A program made the position numbers and the translations under genes. A DNA stretch of 64,000 nt from Hemicordylus capensis (lineage: Eukaryota; Chordata; Lepidosauria; Squamata; Cordylidae), in assembly GCF_027244095.1 (NCBI RefSeq), contig NC_069658.1, positions 262,454,687 through 262,518,686 on the forward strand, read 5' to 3'. The first letter of the stretch is position 1. The number at the start of each line of letters is the position of its first letter. A model generated the notes under the pieces. It worked only from the letters and a program-made list of their open reading frames with translations. It was not told where the DNA came from and searched no databases. Below, piece by piece: positions 12,076-23,135 of this stretch.

Positions 12076-13768
12076 ACATGGAAACTGGACTTTGTTAGCA
12101 GTGACTGTGCTTGACCTGAAAGGCTTTAATGCCTCCTCTAAACCCCAAACTCACAAGGGGGGTGAAAAATGTGAATGCCTTTTTCTTTTTGACTTTATTG
12201 CTTTGCTTTTGCCCAGGATTGCTGTTTTGTTCTCGTGATCAGAAACCAGCCTACAACACAAGCCACCAAGCCTTAAATGAAGACATCATCCCCTGTTCTG
12301 ATCTTCAGGGAAAGGGGGGCCCAAGGCAAACAGGGAAACAAAAATATAAATTGGGGGGGGGGGAGAAAAAAATTTGCCAAAAGACAAAATTGAAATTAGC
12401 CTCAGGTTTTGTCCATCCTTTGTATTATTTGTCTTGAAAACGACTTTTCCTTTTGTGCTAATGGTTGGCACCCAGAGACTTAGTCTCAGGATGCTGTCCC
12501 TACATGGGGGGGGGGGAGGGAATTGGCAACTCACTTGCCTGTCTTTCTCTCAAGTAAACAGGTTTGCAACCAACAGTGCCTTGAATTGTCTTGCCAAAGA
12601 AGGATTGGTCCTCCCCAGATCGAAGGAATACCTGGATCCATCGCCAGAATGTGATCCCAAGGGAGTCTCCATCAACAGTGACCCAGGAAAACTAACCATC
12701 AGCAGCAGCAGCTACCAGAGGGCAGTCCCTATCTGCATTTCCAGTCCAACCCAATGGTGACAGGACGTTCATCTGCTACCCTGTCCTGTGTTCAAAGAAG
12801 AGGGCCTAATGCACAGTTCATCTTCCTGCTCCTAAGTGTTATAGGAGAAGGATAGACAACAAACGCCTGAAGACTGCCTGATAACAAACAAGCAAGCCAA
12901 TTTGTTCACTTTTCTCTGGAGTCATACACGTAACAGCATTTCCCCAAGCTGTAAAGCCCTGGAACCATCCTACCTGGGTAAGATACCTTGCCAAAGACAC
13001 TATTTCAAATTCTGCCAAGGACACTATTTCAGATTGCCCACAGGAGTCAAGGCTCCCAAACACATGAACATTTGAGCTTGTCTGTGGACACTAGCCAAAC
13101 AAGCCAAAACAACACAGATCAGGATAGCCAAAATCCTGCAACGTTTTACAAGAGCATTTGGTTCTCAACTGAAGGACTAAAATATATTTTTCCTTACCAA
13201 GGACTTTTAGATTTTGAATTCTAAAGCTCTCCATGGCTTCCTTTTTGGCCATGACAGACTTTAGAGGACACTAAGGGGGGTGGGAGTTGATGATTTGCAC
13301 CACTTTCTTATATTACTTTCTTGTAGTGACTATGTGCTATCATTATGTTGAAAACCTTGCTATCTCCTGTGCTGTAAGGTCATGGACCTCACATGCTTGC
13401 TCTCATCATTTCCTTATTGTTTCACTTATATATTGTGCCAATCATCTCATTGTTTCAACCAGAGCATTTACCTGCAAGTCTGCACCTATCCCCAAGTTAC
13501 TGATCCCTTTATGCTCTAAGACATTAAGCTGGCCCAAGCTTTACCTACAATTTTATAGACACTTGTATTAATCAGTGTGATTATACATGACTTGTCATTG
13601 CTATCGCTTTCCACAAGCTGATAACCCATTAATCACCAGAAGCATCTGGTTCCACAATGCAAGACTGTTATTTATACTTTATTTGGAATAAAGATGGTTT
13701 AAAATCATGTTGCTTGCTATAAGTTGTATGATCTTTATATGTACACTTTGCTGTTATGTGTAAAACTT

Positions 13769-13774
<6 letters not shown>

Positions 13775-13815
<41 letters not shown>

Positions 13816-13870
13816 TGGTCAACGACCGTAATAAAGATTATTATTATTATTATAATATATATATATATAT
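13775..13870. repeat. (TA)n microsatellite pair around a repeat tail
   Basis: Two TA runs flank a short stretch ending in AATAAAGATTATTATTATT, which looks like a retroposon 3' tail. Confidence 0.8.
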
Positions 13871-14377
13871 CAAATCATGCCAGATATGGGTGGTTAAGGA
13901 TATGTGTGTGTGATGTATAGAATTATATAATTATGTTTGTAGCTCTAGAATATTGTATGCAATGTGCCTGCCATAGCACATACCATTTCTGTAAAAACTA
14001 TGCTTAATGCATCACAAATGTTTAAGGCATCCCAAAACCACATGTGTCCCAAACCCTTTAGCCACACGAAACACGGAGTTCCATCTAAGAGTTTATGTGT
14101 TAAAAAGGAGCTATTATTAATATTTCCAAACAGTTAGAACTTTCATTAACTAATATGGAGAGCCTATTGATTTATAGGCACAGAAGATAATTCTAGTTAT
14201 AGCATGTATTCTCTTTGTATTGATAATCACAAGTTGCTGCTTATAATGCATTCTAGCTTCAATCTAAATGTTTATGAGAACCTTTCAACCTTGCCACTAT
14301 GTAAGACCCATACATATAGCTGTACCTTTATAAACCTTAATTAAGGCATCCTGAAGATTCAGGATGATGCAGTGTTT

Positions 14378-14388
14378 AAGGGGGGAAT
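14378..14388 (+). other. polypurine tract before the right LTR
   Basis: AAGGGGGGAAT sits immediately before the LTR start, the usual plus-strand primer position. Confidence 0.8.
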
Positions 14389-14867
14389 TGATGTGTTTTA
14401 GAAAACCAAAGTAACTCCATTTTACTTAGAATACCTCACTCTAACTTAAAGTAACCCCAGCCCAGCTCAGGCCAGCTCAAGGACACGGCCTCACATGATC
14501 AACGCCATTATCTCTCTCCACTAAATTGTATCTAAAGAAACTTGGTTCTCACAGGACAGTTTAGAAAACAGGATGTAACCAAATAAGGAGTGATCACCAG
14601 ATGAACAATGAATCATTCGCATGCGTACTAGATACTTAGTCCACCATTCTGTTGCCAAGTATACTATGTCTAGGGTGTCAACATCATTCAAATTGTCTGT
14701 ATAAATGTAAGATGCACCTATAACCAATTTGTATTTCAATGCAGAGCAATAGCCCATTGATTTACCTTGCTGGCTGCAGCAGCAAATAAAATTGCCTCTA
14801 ATTGATTCCCACTGTGTCTGTTTGATTGGCTTAAGGCGGACCCAGGGACGAACCGGAATTCACATCA
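14389..14867 (+). repeat. right LTR of the retrovirus-like element
   Basis: A 479-bp repeat nearly identical to the left LTR, followed by the AGAT target duplication at 14868-14871. Confidence 0.93.
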
Positions 14868-14871
14868 AGAT

Positions 14872-15014
14872 GATGCCTTTCAGCATCTTCCTATATCGCT
14901 GCTGCCCGATATAGGTGTTTCCCATAGTCTGGGAACTGTACCAGTGGGGATTTAAGCCAGCAATCTCTTGCTCCCTAAGCAGGTTACTTCCCTGCTGTGC
15001 CATTAGCTGGCTAG
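14872..15014 (-). mobile_element. tRNA-derived SINE, 5' half (rest at 7791-7914)
   Basis: The reverse complement holds the tRNA-like head (TAATGGCACAGCAGGGAAGT) and the middle block with CCCAGACTATGGGAAACACC and CGGGCAGCAGCGATATAGGA. Together with the left piece it makes one SINE of about 265 bp. Confidence 0.85.
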
Positions 15015-15244
15015 TCCCTATCTAACCAACACTCCCTTCTTCCCAACTGTCACCAACTGCCATTCTTTTTTTTAAAAAGACAGCCCTGAAAATTCCATAC
15101 ATTTTTTCTATGACAACCTTTGCTCTCCTACCCTCTAAAGCCCTCAGTTTGTAGACATCTTCTTACATAGCTTCTGTCATCCCTGCAGCTTCAGGAGGAG
15201 AGGGATTTAGACTAAGGAAACTGCACAAAGGAAAGGGGTTAGAC

Positions 15245-15380
15245 CAGGGATTCTCAAGATTGGGTCCCCAGATGTTATTGGACTTCAACTCCCATAATTT
15301 CCAGACCCAGTGGCCTTTGGTTGGGGATTATGGGAGTTGATGTCCAATAACATCTGGGGACCCAACATTGAGAATCCCTG
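15245..15380. mobile_element. hAT-type fold-back MITE, 136 bp
   Basis: It starts CAGGGATTCTCAA and ends TTGAGAATCCCTG. The two halves are inverted copies for more than 50 bp, and an 8-bp target duplication GGTTAGAC lies on both sides (15237-15244 and 15381-15388). It is noncoding. The copies at 30034 and 62889 have similar ends. Confidence 0.9.
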
Positions 15381-15389
15381 GGTTAGACT

Positions 15390-16745
15390 CCTTCCCTAGC
15401 ACAATACAACCTGCCTGATTAAATCAGCAGCCTCCTGCAGACGCTCTGATGAAGAAGACATTGGGAGAGCTGATTAAGGATCTCCCAAGTCACATCAGTT
15501 CTGGTCACTGCCATCTACAGAGGGACTTGGAAGGAGTTGGGAGTGAAATGCTCTTTGACAAGTCCTGCTCTGCTCCCCAGTGGAAGGCCTCATTACATTG
15601 TATACTCTCTCATGAATTGCTGCTGCAATGTGGCACTCCGGGCCTTGTTAGCATCTCCCAGCGGGGGAGTGTGGCAGGAGAGGATTTGTGTCTTATTAAA
15701 GCTGCTTGTTATTTACCACAATGGAATCATTAAAAAGCTTTCAGTCCTGTAAAGTATCAAAGTCTCTTGATGAGTCCCAAAGTGAGATGCAGAGAGTTTT
15801 TCTTCTTGGTCACAAAGTCACAAGGTGTTTAAGAGAACTTTCAGTGAGTCAGAGGAAACTTTCAGTGAGTCAGAGGAATTCCTAGGATGATTGACTTCTG
15901 AGTTGTTTTCCCCCCTGTGCCTTTAACAACTTCAGGATAGTCAGACATTGGTCCCTGTGGCGATGTAGTGATGGGATATTCACCTGATGAATTCAATTCA
16001 ATCATGCAGCAATCATACAGGCACAGGAGCCCTTCTAAGGCAAGATACAGAAATCAAATAAATAAATAAATAAATACCATGCAAACCCCTTCAGCAGGAG
16101 ACATGGTCACTTTGGGCTCTTCCAGGTGGTGATATATCCTAACCTCAGTGCAAGTTATGATGTTCAACAAAATGAGAAATCCACATGACACAAGGGCATT
16201 GCATAATATTCTTAGTGATACCTGCTGGCAATCTGTGGCAGCTCATGAATAGATGGCCTTTTCAAGCTCTTTATTATCTTGAAGTTTGTTTATGCCACAG
16301 ATTGCTAGCTGACGGCACTTGTGTTATATTATTTCCATTGCTTTCAACAGAAGTAGCACTGCAGAAGTGCCTGCATGCTGTATTAGGTCATTGTGCAATG
16401 TGGGGTGTTGGCCATTGTTTCCAAAAATAAGGACTGAGGGCCAAGCCTCATGTTACATTAAGCACATCGTAGCTGTTGACATGTTTGTTTTTCTTACTTC
16501 TAAATTGGAGTTGCAGGAGGACATGATCCTGATCCTTAAGGGGGCATACGATCCCATCCAGAACAGGTTAAGTTCCATCTCCTTGGTTAAACAGGCCACC
16601 TACCAACTGAGCATCTGTCTTGTCTGAATTGAGGTTAAGTTTCTTGCCATCCATTCAAAAATTCCACCACTTCATCTGACTGATCAAAAGCAGTAATTGA
16701 GCTGGGGCTTGTCAGCATAGTGATGGCATTGCACTACAATCGCTT
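15390..16745. other. no gene seen
   Basis: Short open frames occur (15449-15733, 16185-16627), but none shows a domain, splice signal or family match that I recognise. An (AAAT)n run lies near 16056-16076. The stretch 16480-16740 has the feel of an old dispersed repeat that I cannot classify. Confidence 0.5.
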
Positions 16746-16749
16746 ATAT

Positions 16750-17960
16750 TGTTGTGAACTACACCTGGTTTCGCACTCTGTACATGCTCAGAGGGAAAGT
16801 GGCAAAGTCACATCATACACAAACTGAACTGGTTCTTGGAGACGGTGACAATGTAGGATCTGGGTGCGCAAACAGAGATAGAGAGAGACACACTCAGAAA
16901 GTTCAATGGGCTTTATTATAAAAAGTTGCTCATCAGGATAAAATAAAAACATGTTTCTGATTCAAGTGTAGTGTGCCTAACTAACTTATGTGTGTGCACT
17001 CAGTAATCACAGCTATCTAACAATCTAACAAATCATTTAGAAAGAAACAGAGAGAGAAGGAGGAAGGAAGGGAAGGCTTAGGAAGGGGGTGGCAGTAATT
17101 AGTAGGGAGGAGGGAGGAGGGATCCAAGGCTTGTGGAAACAGCATATTACCAGGGTCAGAGGCTTGAGAGCTGTGAGGCTTTCAGCTGAAGGAGAGATGC
17201 TGTAGCTGGAGACAGGAGCTTAAGAGTGATGGTCAAGCAGGCAGTTTGCTCAGAGCGAGGCTGAGAGTGAGAGCACCATGGCTGGGGAAGTCTTGACTTC
17301 TCACTGCGCAGCAGAAGTCACAGACAGTTCCTATCCATCGACAGAGTTCCTGTTTGTTGCCCCGCGGCTCAACAGCAAACTCTGAGATGGCTCTTGAGCA
17401 AGTATGCTTGTTAGGCAAGATTGCTAAACTGCCAGATCCAGAGACTCCTTCTTATAGTGGTTCCATCCTCTGATGTCCATTTGAGTCTCCTGGACCACAA
17501 AAGGTGTCCATTCCTGTTATCCTCTGGATATTGTCTTTTAATTATCAAAATTAGCTCAGGATATTTGGTCAGTCCAGGGTAATCTCAATCCCACCTTCTG
17601 TTAGCTGCTATCTTGGGGAGGGGACATTCTATTTTGCCCAAAGCAAATCTGCATCTCTGAGCTGCAAATGGGCATCTTCTCTTGTCCCCAGATTTGGGGC
17701 CTGGTCCCAGAAGGTGTCAAAAGGTGTTAGTAAAATAAGAATTAAAATCTATAGGTGTTTTCTTTGTGTTCATTTACCTAGAGTGGAATTCTTCACAGAG
17801 CAGTTAGCAGAGGCAGTCATGAGACTTGGGTGTCAGTTCACCTTGAGTTCAGGCATTAATTCATTCCTTAATAAAATGGAATCAGACACAGGCCTAAATT
17901 CTACACAATTCTGGGTTGGTATTCTGGGTTTAATGTTGGGGTACAGGGGGGTCCCCAACA
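16750..17960 (-). mobile_element. putative solo LTR, about 1.2 kb
   Basis: On the minus strand it begins TGTTGGGGACC and ends GTTCACAACA, the TG...CA rule with a 5-bp TGTTG/CAACA end repeat. ATAT is duplicated on both sides (16746-16749 and 17961-17964). Within it on the minus strand are a TATA-like CTATAAGAAGG (near 17450) and an AATAAA signal (near 16915) in the right order for U3-R-U5. No internal coding sequence or second LTR is present. The short duplication makes the call moderate. Confidence 0.6.
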
Positions 17961-18082
17961 ATATGTGGCAGGCATAATGAGGTTATCTCCAAAGTACCTG
18001 AGAAAGAAAGTATTTAGGGAAATCTCAACAGGAAATCTCAAACAGATGAATTGCAGTGACTGAAATTGAAGATTGGTTGCAA

Positions 18083-18142
18083 GGTAAAGTTAAGTTGTGC
18101 CATCGAGTTGGTGTTGACTCCTGGCAACCACAGTTCCAAGGT
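18083..18142 (-). mobile_element. tRNA-derived SINE fragment (tail end)
   Basis: Contains AAGTTGTGCCATCGAGTTGG and ACTCCTGGCAACCACAG, the complement of the 3' part of the SINE family at 28190 and 58692. Confidence 0.75.
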
Positions 18143-18290
18143 ACTTTACTATTAAAAATGCTTTTTTAAAAAACAAAATCAAGTTTTTTTTATTTCTTCT
18201 TCAACCAATAAAGCACATGTGTAAAAACTGTGCAACAACAGAAAAGAACAAGAAAAACCCAAGTATAACTGGACATATAAATACATACGT

Positions 18291-18650
18291 CCGCTGCTAA
18301 CTGAGCAAAGAGGCACTTTTTTAAAGTGGCGATTCTCTTATATTTAGCAGTGGAAGAGCAACTAGCACTATCCATCCCCAGCACAGCATCCCTCCAGTGG
18401 CTGTTGCTGGTGTCTATCTGTTTCTCTCTTCGGGGCGCTTTCCAGATTAGACTCTGCAACGGGGTCACGTCATAGCTCTGAAGTGTGCTTCCACACTACC
18501 TGTGCTGTGACACCGCAGTCCCTATGCTGACAGCAGGGTGCCGTTTCTTTTTTATATTGTGAGCCCTTTGAGGACAGGGGGCCATTTTATTTATGTAAAC
18601 TGCTTTGGGAACTTCGGTTGAAAAGAGGTATATAAATATTTATTGTGTTA
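18291..18650 (+). mobile_element. L2-like LINE 3' end, carrying a 111-bp insert
   Basis: It shares with 19232-19490 and 62120-62372 the order GCTAACTGGGCAAAGAGGCA, GATTCTCT, GTTGCTGGTGTCTATCT, TTGTGAGCCCTTTGGGGAC, then TATATAAAT. This is the untranslated 3' end common to reptile L2-type elements. Bases 18432-18542 interrupt it and recur inverted at 27191-27300. Confidence 0.75.
18432..18542 (+). repeat. 111-bp dispersed unit, copy A
   Basis: From GGGGCGCTTTCCAGATTAGA to GACAGCAGGGTGCC. It is about 85-90% alike by eye to the reverse complement of 27191-27300. It sits inside an L2-like 3' end between partly repeated GTTTCT flanks, so it looks inserted. Ends GGGCG...GGTGCC; class unknown. Confidence 0.7.
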
Positions 18651-19231
18651 TTCATAAATATAATACAGAAATTGAGAGCCATTTGAAACTGAGAGCCATT
18701 TGAGGTCATACACAAGTCCAGTGTTAAGAAGAGATTGTCAGTTGTTGAACATGCAGGTACAATTTGATGGGAGATAATTGCAAACACAATTCAAGAAGGA
18801 ACACCATTCCAAAATTTGATTTAAATGGATGGAGGGTTACAAACTGAAAAGAAAAATTGTAACAGGGATCTATACATGAGAAACCAAGAAGATCCCCCAC
18901 CAGACTGACCAATAAGAAGCAAATACAGCCTAGACGCAATAAATCAGTAGTAGGAAATATATTAAGTGTAAGCAAATCAAAACAATGAGAAATATTGATG
19001 AAACCACTGTATATTTGAAGAGAAACAATGAAGCAATGAATAAAAAATTACCTAGGTTCTGGCATGTGTCCAGCATTGTAAAATCAATGGGTTTAGAAAA
19101 GAAACAAAAAAACAATTGTAATTACTTTGGGTTTAGCACTGATAATAAGGTGTAATTGCAAAATTGAAGGTGTGCTACCAATGATAGATGCTAAACCCAA
19201 AAGGTAATTCCCCCCCCCAACGGATCTATAT
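18651..19231. other. no gene seen
   Basis: AT-rich DNA with short minus-strand hydrophobic frames that I judge to be chance. Confidence 0.5.
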
Positions 19232-19490
19232 AGGTTAAACCCTGCTAACTTGGCAAAGAGGCACCTTTTAACGTGGTGATTCTCTTTATTTAGCAGAGGG
19301 AGAGTAACTGGCCCTATCCACCTCTAGCACAGTACCTCTAGTGACTGTTGCTGGTGTCTATCTGATGTTTCTTTTTAGATTGTGAGCCCTTTTGGGACCG
19401 GGATCCATCTTATTTATTTCTTATTTCTCTGTGTAAACTGCCCTGAGCCATTATTTGGAAGGGTGGTATAGAAATTGAATAATAATAATA
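19232..19490 (+). mobile_element. L2-like LINE 3' end
   Basis: Same block order as 18291-18650, without the 111-bp insert, ending GGTGGTATAGAAATTGAATA and (TAA)n. Confidence 0.8.
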
Positions 19491-19499
19491 ACTACTACT

Positions 19500-20205
19500 A
19501 CTACTACTACTACAAACTGACTACAAACAAAGGCATGACAAGGTAGTAGGGATGATACAATGGAACATCTGCAAAAAATACAAGCTACCTGTAGCCAAAG
19601 ATTGGTAGGACCATAAAACTGAAAACGTGGAAGAAAATGAAGATGCAAAAATATTATGGGACCTCCGACTACAAACAGACAAACATCTGCCACACAATAC
19701 ACCAGATATAACTGTAGTCGAGAAGAAAGAAAAACAAGTTAAAATAATCAACATAGCAATACCAGGGGATAGCAGAATAGAATAAAAAGAAATAGAAAAA
19801 ATCACAAAATACAAAGATCTACAGATTGAAATTGAAAGGCTGTGGCAGAAAAAGACCAAAATAATCCCAGTATTAATTGGTGCCCTAGGTGCAATTCCAA
19901 AAGACCTTGAGGAGCACCTCAACACCATAGGGGCCACAGAAATCACCATCAGCCAATTACAAAAAGCAACTTTACTGGGAACAGCCTATATTCTACGACG
20001 ATATCTATAATAATAACAGCGCCAACACTGATAATAAAATTCAGCCATCCCAGGTCCTTGGGAAGGACTCAATGTCTGGATAAAACAAACCAGTCAATTT
20101 TGTTTATTTGTTGTGAATGTTTATAAGAATATTGTCAAAATCAATAAAAATTTAATTTGCAAAAACAAAAAAAAAAACACCAGTCAATAACACCTGTCTG
20201 ACTGT

Positions 20206-20238
<33 letters not shown>
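19500..20238 (+). mobile_element. R4-like LINE, C-terminal fragment
   Basis: In one frame (about 19600-20009) it reads DITVVEKKEKQVKIINIAIPG, then IPVLIGALGAIP and LLGTAYILRRYL. These are the conserved C-terminal blocks I associate with Dong/R4-type LINEs, whose endonuclease is restriction-like. One in-frame TAA breaks the frame after GDSRIE. It is 5' truncated, and the 3' end carries (CAA)n at 20208-20237. An 80-bp insertion splits its 3' end. Confidence 0.65.
20099..20178 (+). mobile_element. 80-bp 5'-truncated L1-like retroinsertion
   Basis: It is flanked by the 10-bp duplication ACCAGTCAAT (20089-20098 and 20179-20188) and ends in an A-rich tail, with AATAAA upstream. This is the pattern of a very short target-primed insertion. 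Confidence 0.75.
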
Positions 20239-20390
20239 CAAATGACCATAGTTGGGATTAACAAATTGCTTGATCTCTGCACTGATTGAAAACAGCAAGA
20301 ACAATGGCCACACCTATAATGTCTTATAGGTCTAGTGTTAGAGTGCATTCTAGTATGATTGATATTGTAATGAACTAAATGATCCTTGAA

Positions 20391-21962
20391 GCAGCGAGGT
20401 GGGCAGGTGGCCAGATTTGCAGATGATACCAAACTCTTTCAGGTAGTGAAATCCAAAACAGATCCTCCAGAAGGATCTCTCCAAACTGGGTGAGTGGGAG
20501 ACAAAATGGCAAATGCCGTTCAGTGTTGGCAAGTGTAAAGTGATGCACATGGGAATGAAAAACCTCAGCTTCAAGAATAGGTTGATGGGATGTGAGCTGT
20601 CAGTGACTGACCAGGAGAGGGATCTTGGGGTTATGGTGGACAGCTTGCTGAAAGTGTCGACTAAATGTGTGGCAGTTGTGAAAAAGGCCAATTCCATGCT
20701 AGGGATCATTAGGAAGGGGGATTGAAAATAAAACTGCTAATATTATAATGCCCTTATACAAAATGATGGTGCGGCCGCACCTGCAGTACAGTGTACAGTT
20801 CTGGTCACCACATCTAAAAAAGGACATTGTAGAACTAGAAAAGGTGCAGAAGAGGGCAACCAAGATGATCAAGGGCTTAGAGCACCTTCCTTATGAGGCA
20901 AGGCTACAACACCTGGGGCTATTTAGTTTAGAAAAAAGATGACTGTGGGGAGACATGATAGAGGTCTATAAAATCATGGATGGTGTGGAGAAAGTGGATA
21001 GAGAGAAATTTTTCTCCCTGTCACATAACACTAGAATCAGGGGTCATCCCATGAAATTGATTGCCAGGAAATTTAGGACCAGCTAATGGAGGTACTTTTT
21101 CACACTACACATAATCCACTTGTGGAATTCTCTGCCACAAGATGTGGTGACAGTCAACAACCTGGATGGCTTTAAGAGGGGTTTGAATAACTTCATGGAG
21201 GAGAGGTCTATCAAAAGCTACTAGTCAGAGGGCTATAGGCCACCTCCAGCCTCATAGGCAGGATGCCTCTGAATACCAGTTGCGGGGGAGAAACAGCAGG
21301 CGAGAGGGCATGCCCTCAACTCCTGCCTGTAGGCTTCCAGCGGCATCTGGTGTGCCACTGTGTGAAACAGGACGCTGGACAAGATGGGCCTTGTGTCACA
21401 CCCTCGGTCTCAGATAGTGAGGAGGAAGGGGATGCTGACAGCCCTCCAGCCGATGCTGGGGTGCCTGAAGGGCAGAGCTCGGCTGTCGGTTCCCAAGAGA
21501 TGGCTGAGGCAGGTCCGGCTTCTGTTCCAGAGCAAACACAGCAGTCTGAGGCAGCAGAGACAGGGACGGATTAACCAGATGATGAGTTAAGCAGGTAACC
21601 CCTGTTGACTCCACTGCAAAGAAGAGCCACGAGACGGCACCAACAGCTGGAATCCATCAGGAAAAGTAAACGCCTCTTGAAGAAGGCTGATAAACCTTGA
21701 ATCCCTGCCAGCTGCTGACAGTCATCAGCTCGGACTATTAAATCACGTCTGCAGCTTGCAGTCAGACGCTGGAAGAAAATGCATGTCATTCATGGAACAT
21801 CGACAGCCCTCCAGCCTGAGCCAGAGAGAGATTCCGAGCCATGCATTAGCCTCTGCGACCCAGACTGGTCTCTTGTGAGCTACACTCTAGACTCCCTTGC
21901 CGGGTGGCTAGATTGCTGACACCTTGGGCCTGATCCAGCAGGGCTGTTCTTATGTTCTTAAG
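20391..21962 (+). mobile_element. CR1-clade LINE, 5'-truncated copy split by a solo LTR
   Basis: It matches the element at 2650-7291 from the GTAAGCAGCGAGGTGGCC region (reverse-transcriptase FADD block) to the TTCTTATG end. The coding part is broken into short frames (20513-20725, 20748-20942). A 528-bp LTR interrupts it near the 3' end between two CCTTG copies, and CTTGGGCCTGATCCAGCAGG resumes on the far side. Confidence 0.9.
21394..21921. mobile_element. solo LTR, 528 bp, in the CR1 copy
   Basis: Starts TGTCACACC, ends GCTGACA, flanked by the 5-bp duplication CCTTG (21389-21393 and 21922-21926). The uninterrupted CR1 copies show the empty site with a single CCTTG. A 5-bp duplication and TGTCA/TGACA ends fit Gypsy-type LTRs, though a retrovirus-like source is possible. 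Orientation is uncertain. Confidence 0.85.
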
Positions 21963-22816
21963 AACCCTCAGCAGCTTTTGATAGCATCAACCATGGTATC
22001 CTTCTGGTTTGCCTGAGGGGACTGGGCATAGGGGGCACTGCTTTGCAGTGGTTTTGCTCATACCACTCAGGCAGATTCCAGAAGGTGTTACTTGGACACT
22101 GTTGTTTTATGAAAAGAGAGCTTTTGTATAGTGTCCCTCAGGGCTCCATTCTGTCCCCAATGCTTTTTAATATCCACTTGAAACCGCTGGGAGAGATCAT
22201 AAGGGGATTTGGTGCAGGGGGTTATCAGTACGCTGATGACACCCAATTCTAATTCTCCATGTCAGCTTCATCAGGCAATGGCATAACTTCCCTAAATGCT
22301 TGCCTCAAGGTAGTAAGGGGCTGGATGAGGGAAAACAAACTGAGACTCAATCTAAACAAGGCAGAGGTGCTCATTGTAGGAAACAGCAGTTCGGGAAATT
22401 GGATAGATCTGCTGGTTGTGAATGGGGTTACACTCCCTCAGAAAGATCAGGTTTGCAGTTTGGGTGTAATTTTGGTCTCAACCCTCTCTCTGATACCTCA
22501 GGTGGAGGCGGTGGCCGGGGTGCTTTCTATCAGCTTCGGCTGGTTCGCCAACTGCATCCTTTCCTGGAAGTGAATGACCTTAAGACAGTCGTACACATGC
22601 TGGCAACCTCCAGGCTTGACTAATGCAATGTACTCTACATGAGAGACTGCCTTAGTACATAGTCTGGAAATTGAAATTGGTGCAGAATGCTACTGCCAGA
22701 TTGGTCTTCGGGTCATCCCAAAGACACCATATTACTCCAGTTTTAAAAGAACTACACTGGCTACAAATAGGTTTCTGGGCAAAATACAAAGTGCTGGTTA
22801 TCCTCTCTAATAAAAG

Positions 22817-22848
22817 CCTTGGTGTCCGTCCGTGGACGGACACCAAGG
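22817..22848. repeat. 5' hairpin 1 of the Helitron
   Basis: CCTTGGTGTCCGTCC is followed, after GT, by its exact inverted copy. It is conserved in the copy at 36563-37400. Confidence 0.95.
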
Positions 22849-22870
22849 CGTGTGTTCGTGCCTCCCTGGC

Positions 22871-22907
22871 CTGTTCTGCGCCTGCGCGAAGCGCAGGCGC
22901 AGAACAG
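22871..22907. repeat. 5' hairpin 2 of the Helitron
   Basis: A 17-bp perfect stem, CTGTTCTGCGCCTGCGC, with a 3-base loop. It is also present in the second copy with one base changed. Confidence 0.95.
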
Positions 22908-23135
22908 GGCAAGGGAGACACGCTCGCCGGCACCCGGCAGCCATCTTGGGCGGCCAGAAGCAGCCGCCCCGAAGAAGCCGGAAAACCGGCGCCGGGGTAA
23001 ACTGGGCGAGGCAGCGGCAGAGCCGCTGCCTCGGCCAAAAGAGACGGAGGCCGGGGGCGGAGCGGAGGCCACTTAAATATTTTTTAAAAGGCACCCGCAG
23101 CCGACGCTGCCGACCCTCCCTCCCAGCTGACCCCC

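Larger units (their letters stand above)
7915..14867 (+). mobile_element. endogenous retrovirus-like element, broken
   Basis: A fossil LTR element of 6,953 bp. It has paired 479-bp LTRs (TGATG...CATCA), a 4-bp AGAT target duplication, a primer-binding site of tRNA-His type right after the left LTR, and a purine tract (AAGGGGGGAAT) right before the right LTR. A 4-bp duplication suits gammaretrovirus-like (class I) elements. Traces of RNase H and integrase lie on the plus strand at about 10.99-11.8 kb, and an env-leader-like hydrophobic stretch near 12.13 kb. No long gag, pol or env frame remains, so it is broken in many places. The LTRs differ at about two of 479 positions, so the insertion is recent. 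Internal passengers are a short tandem repeat array, microsatellites and an old SINE relic. Confidence 0.9.

Noticed and set aside
19451-19949. 142-codon minus-strand hydrophobic frame
   Set aside because: Antisense of the R4-like coding strand.
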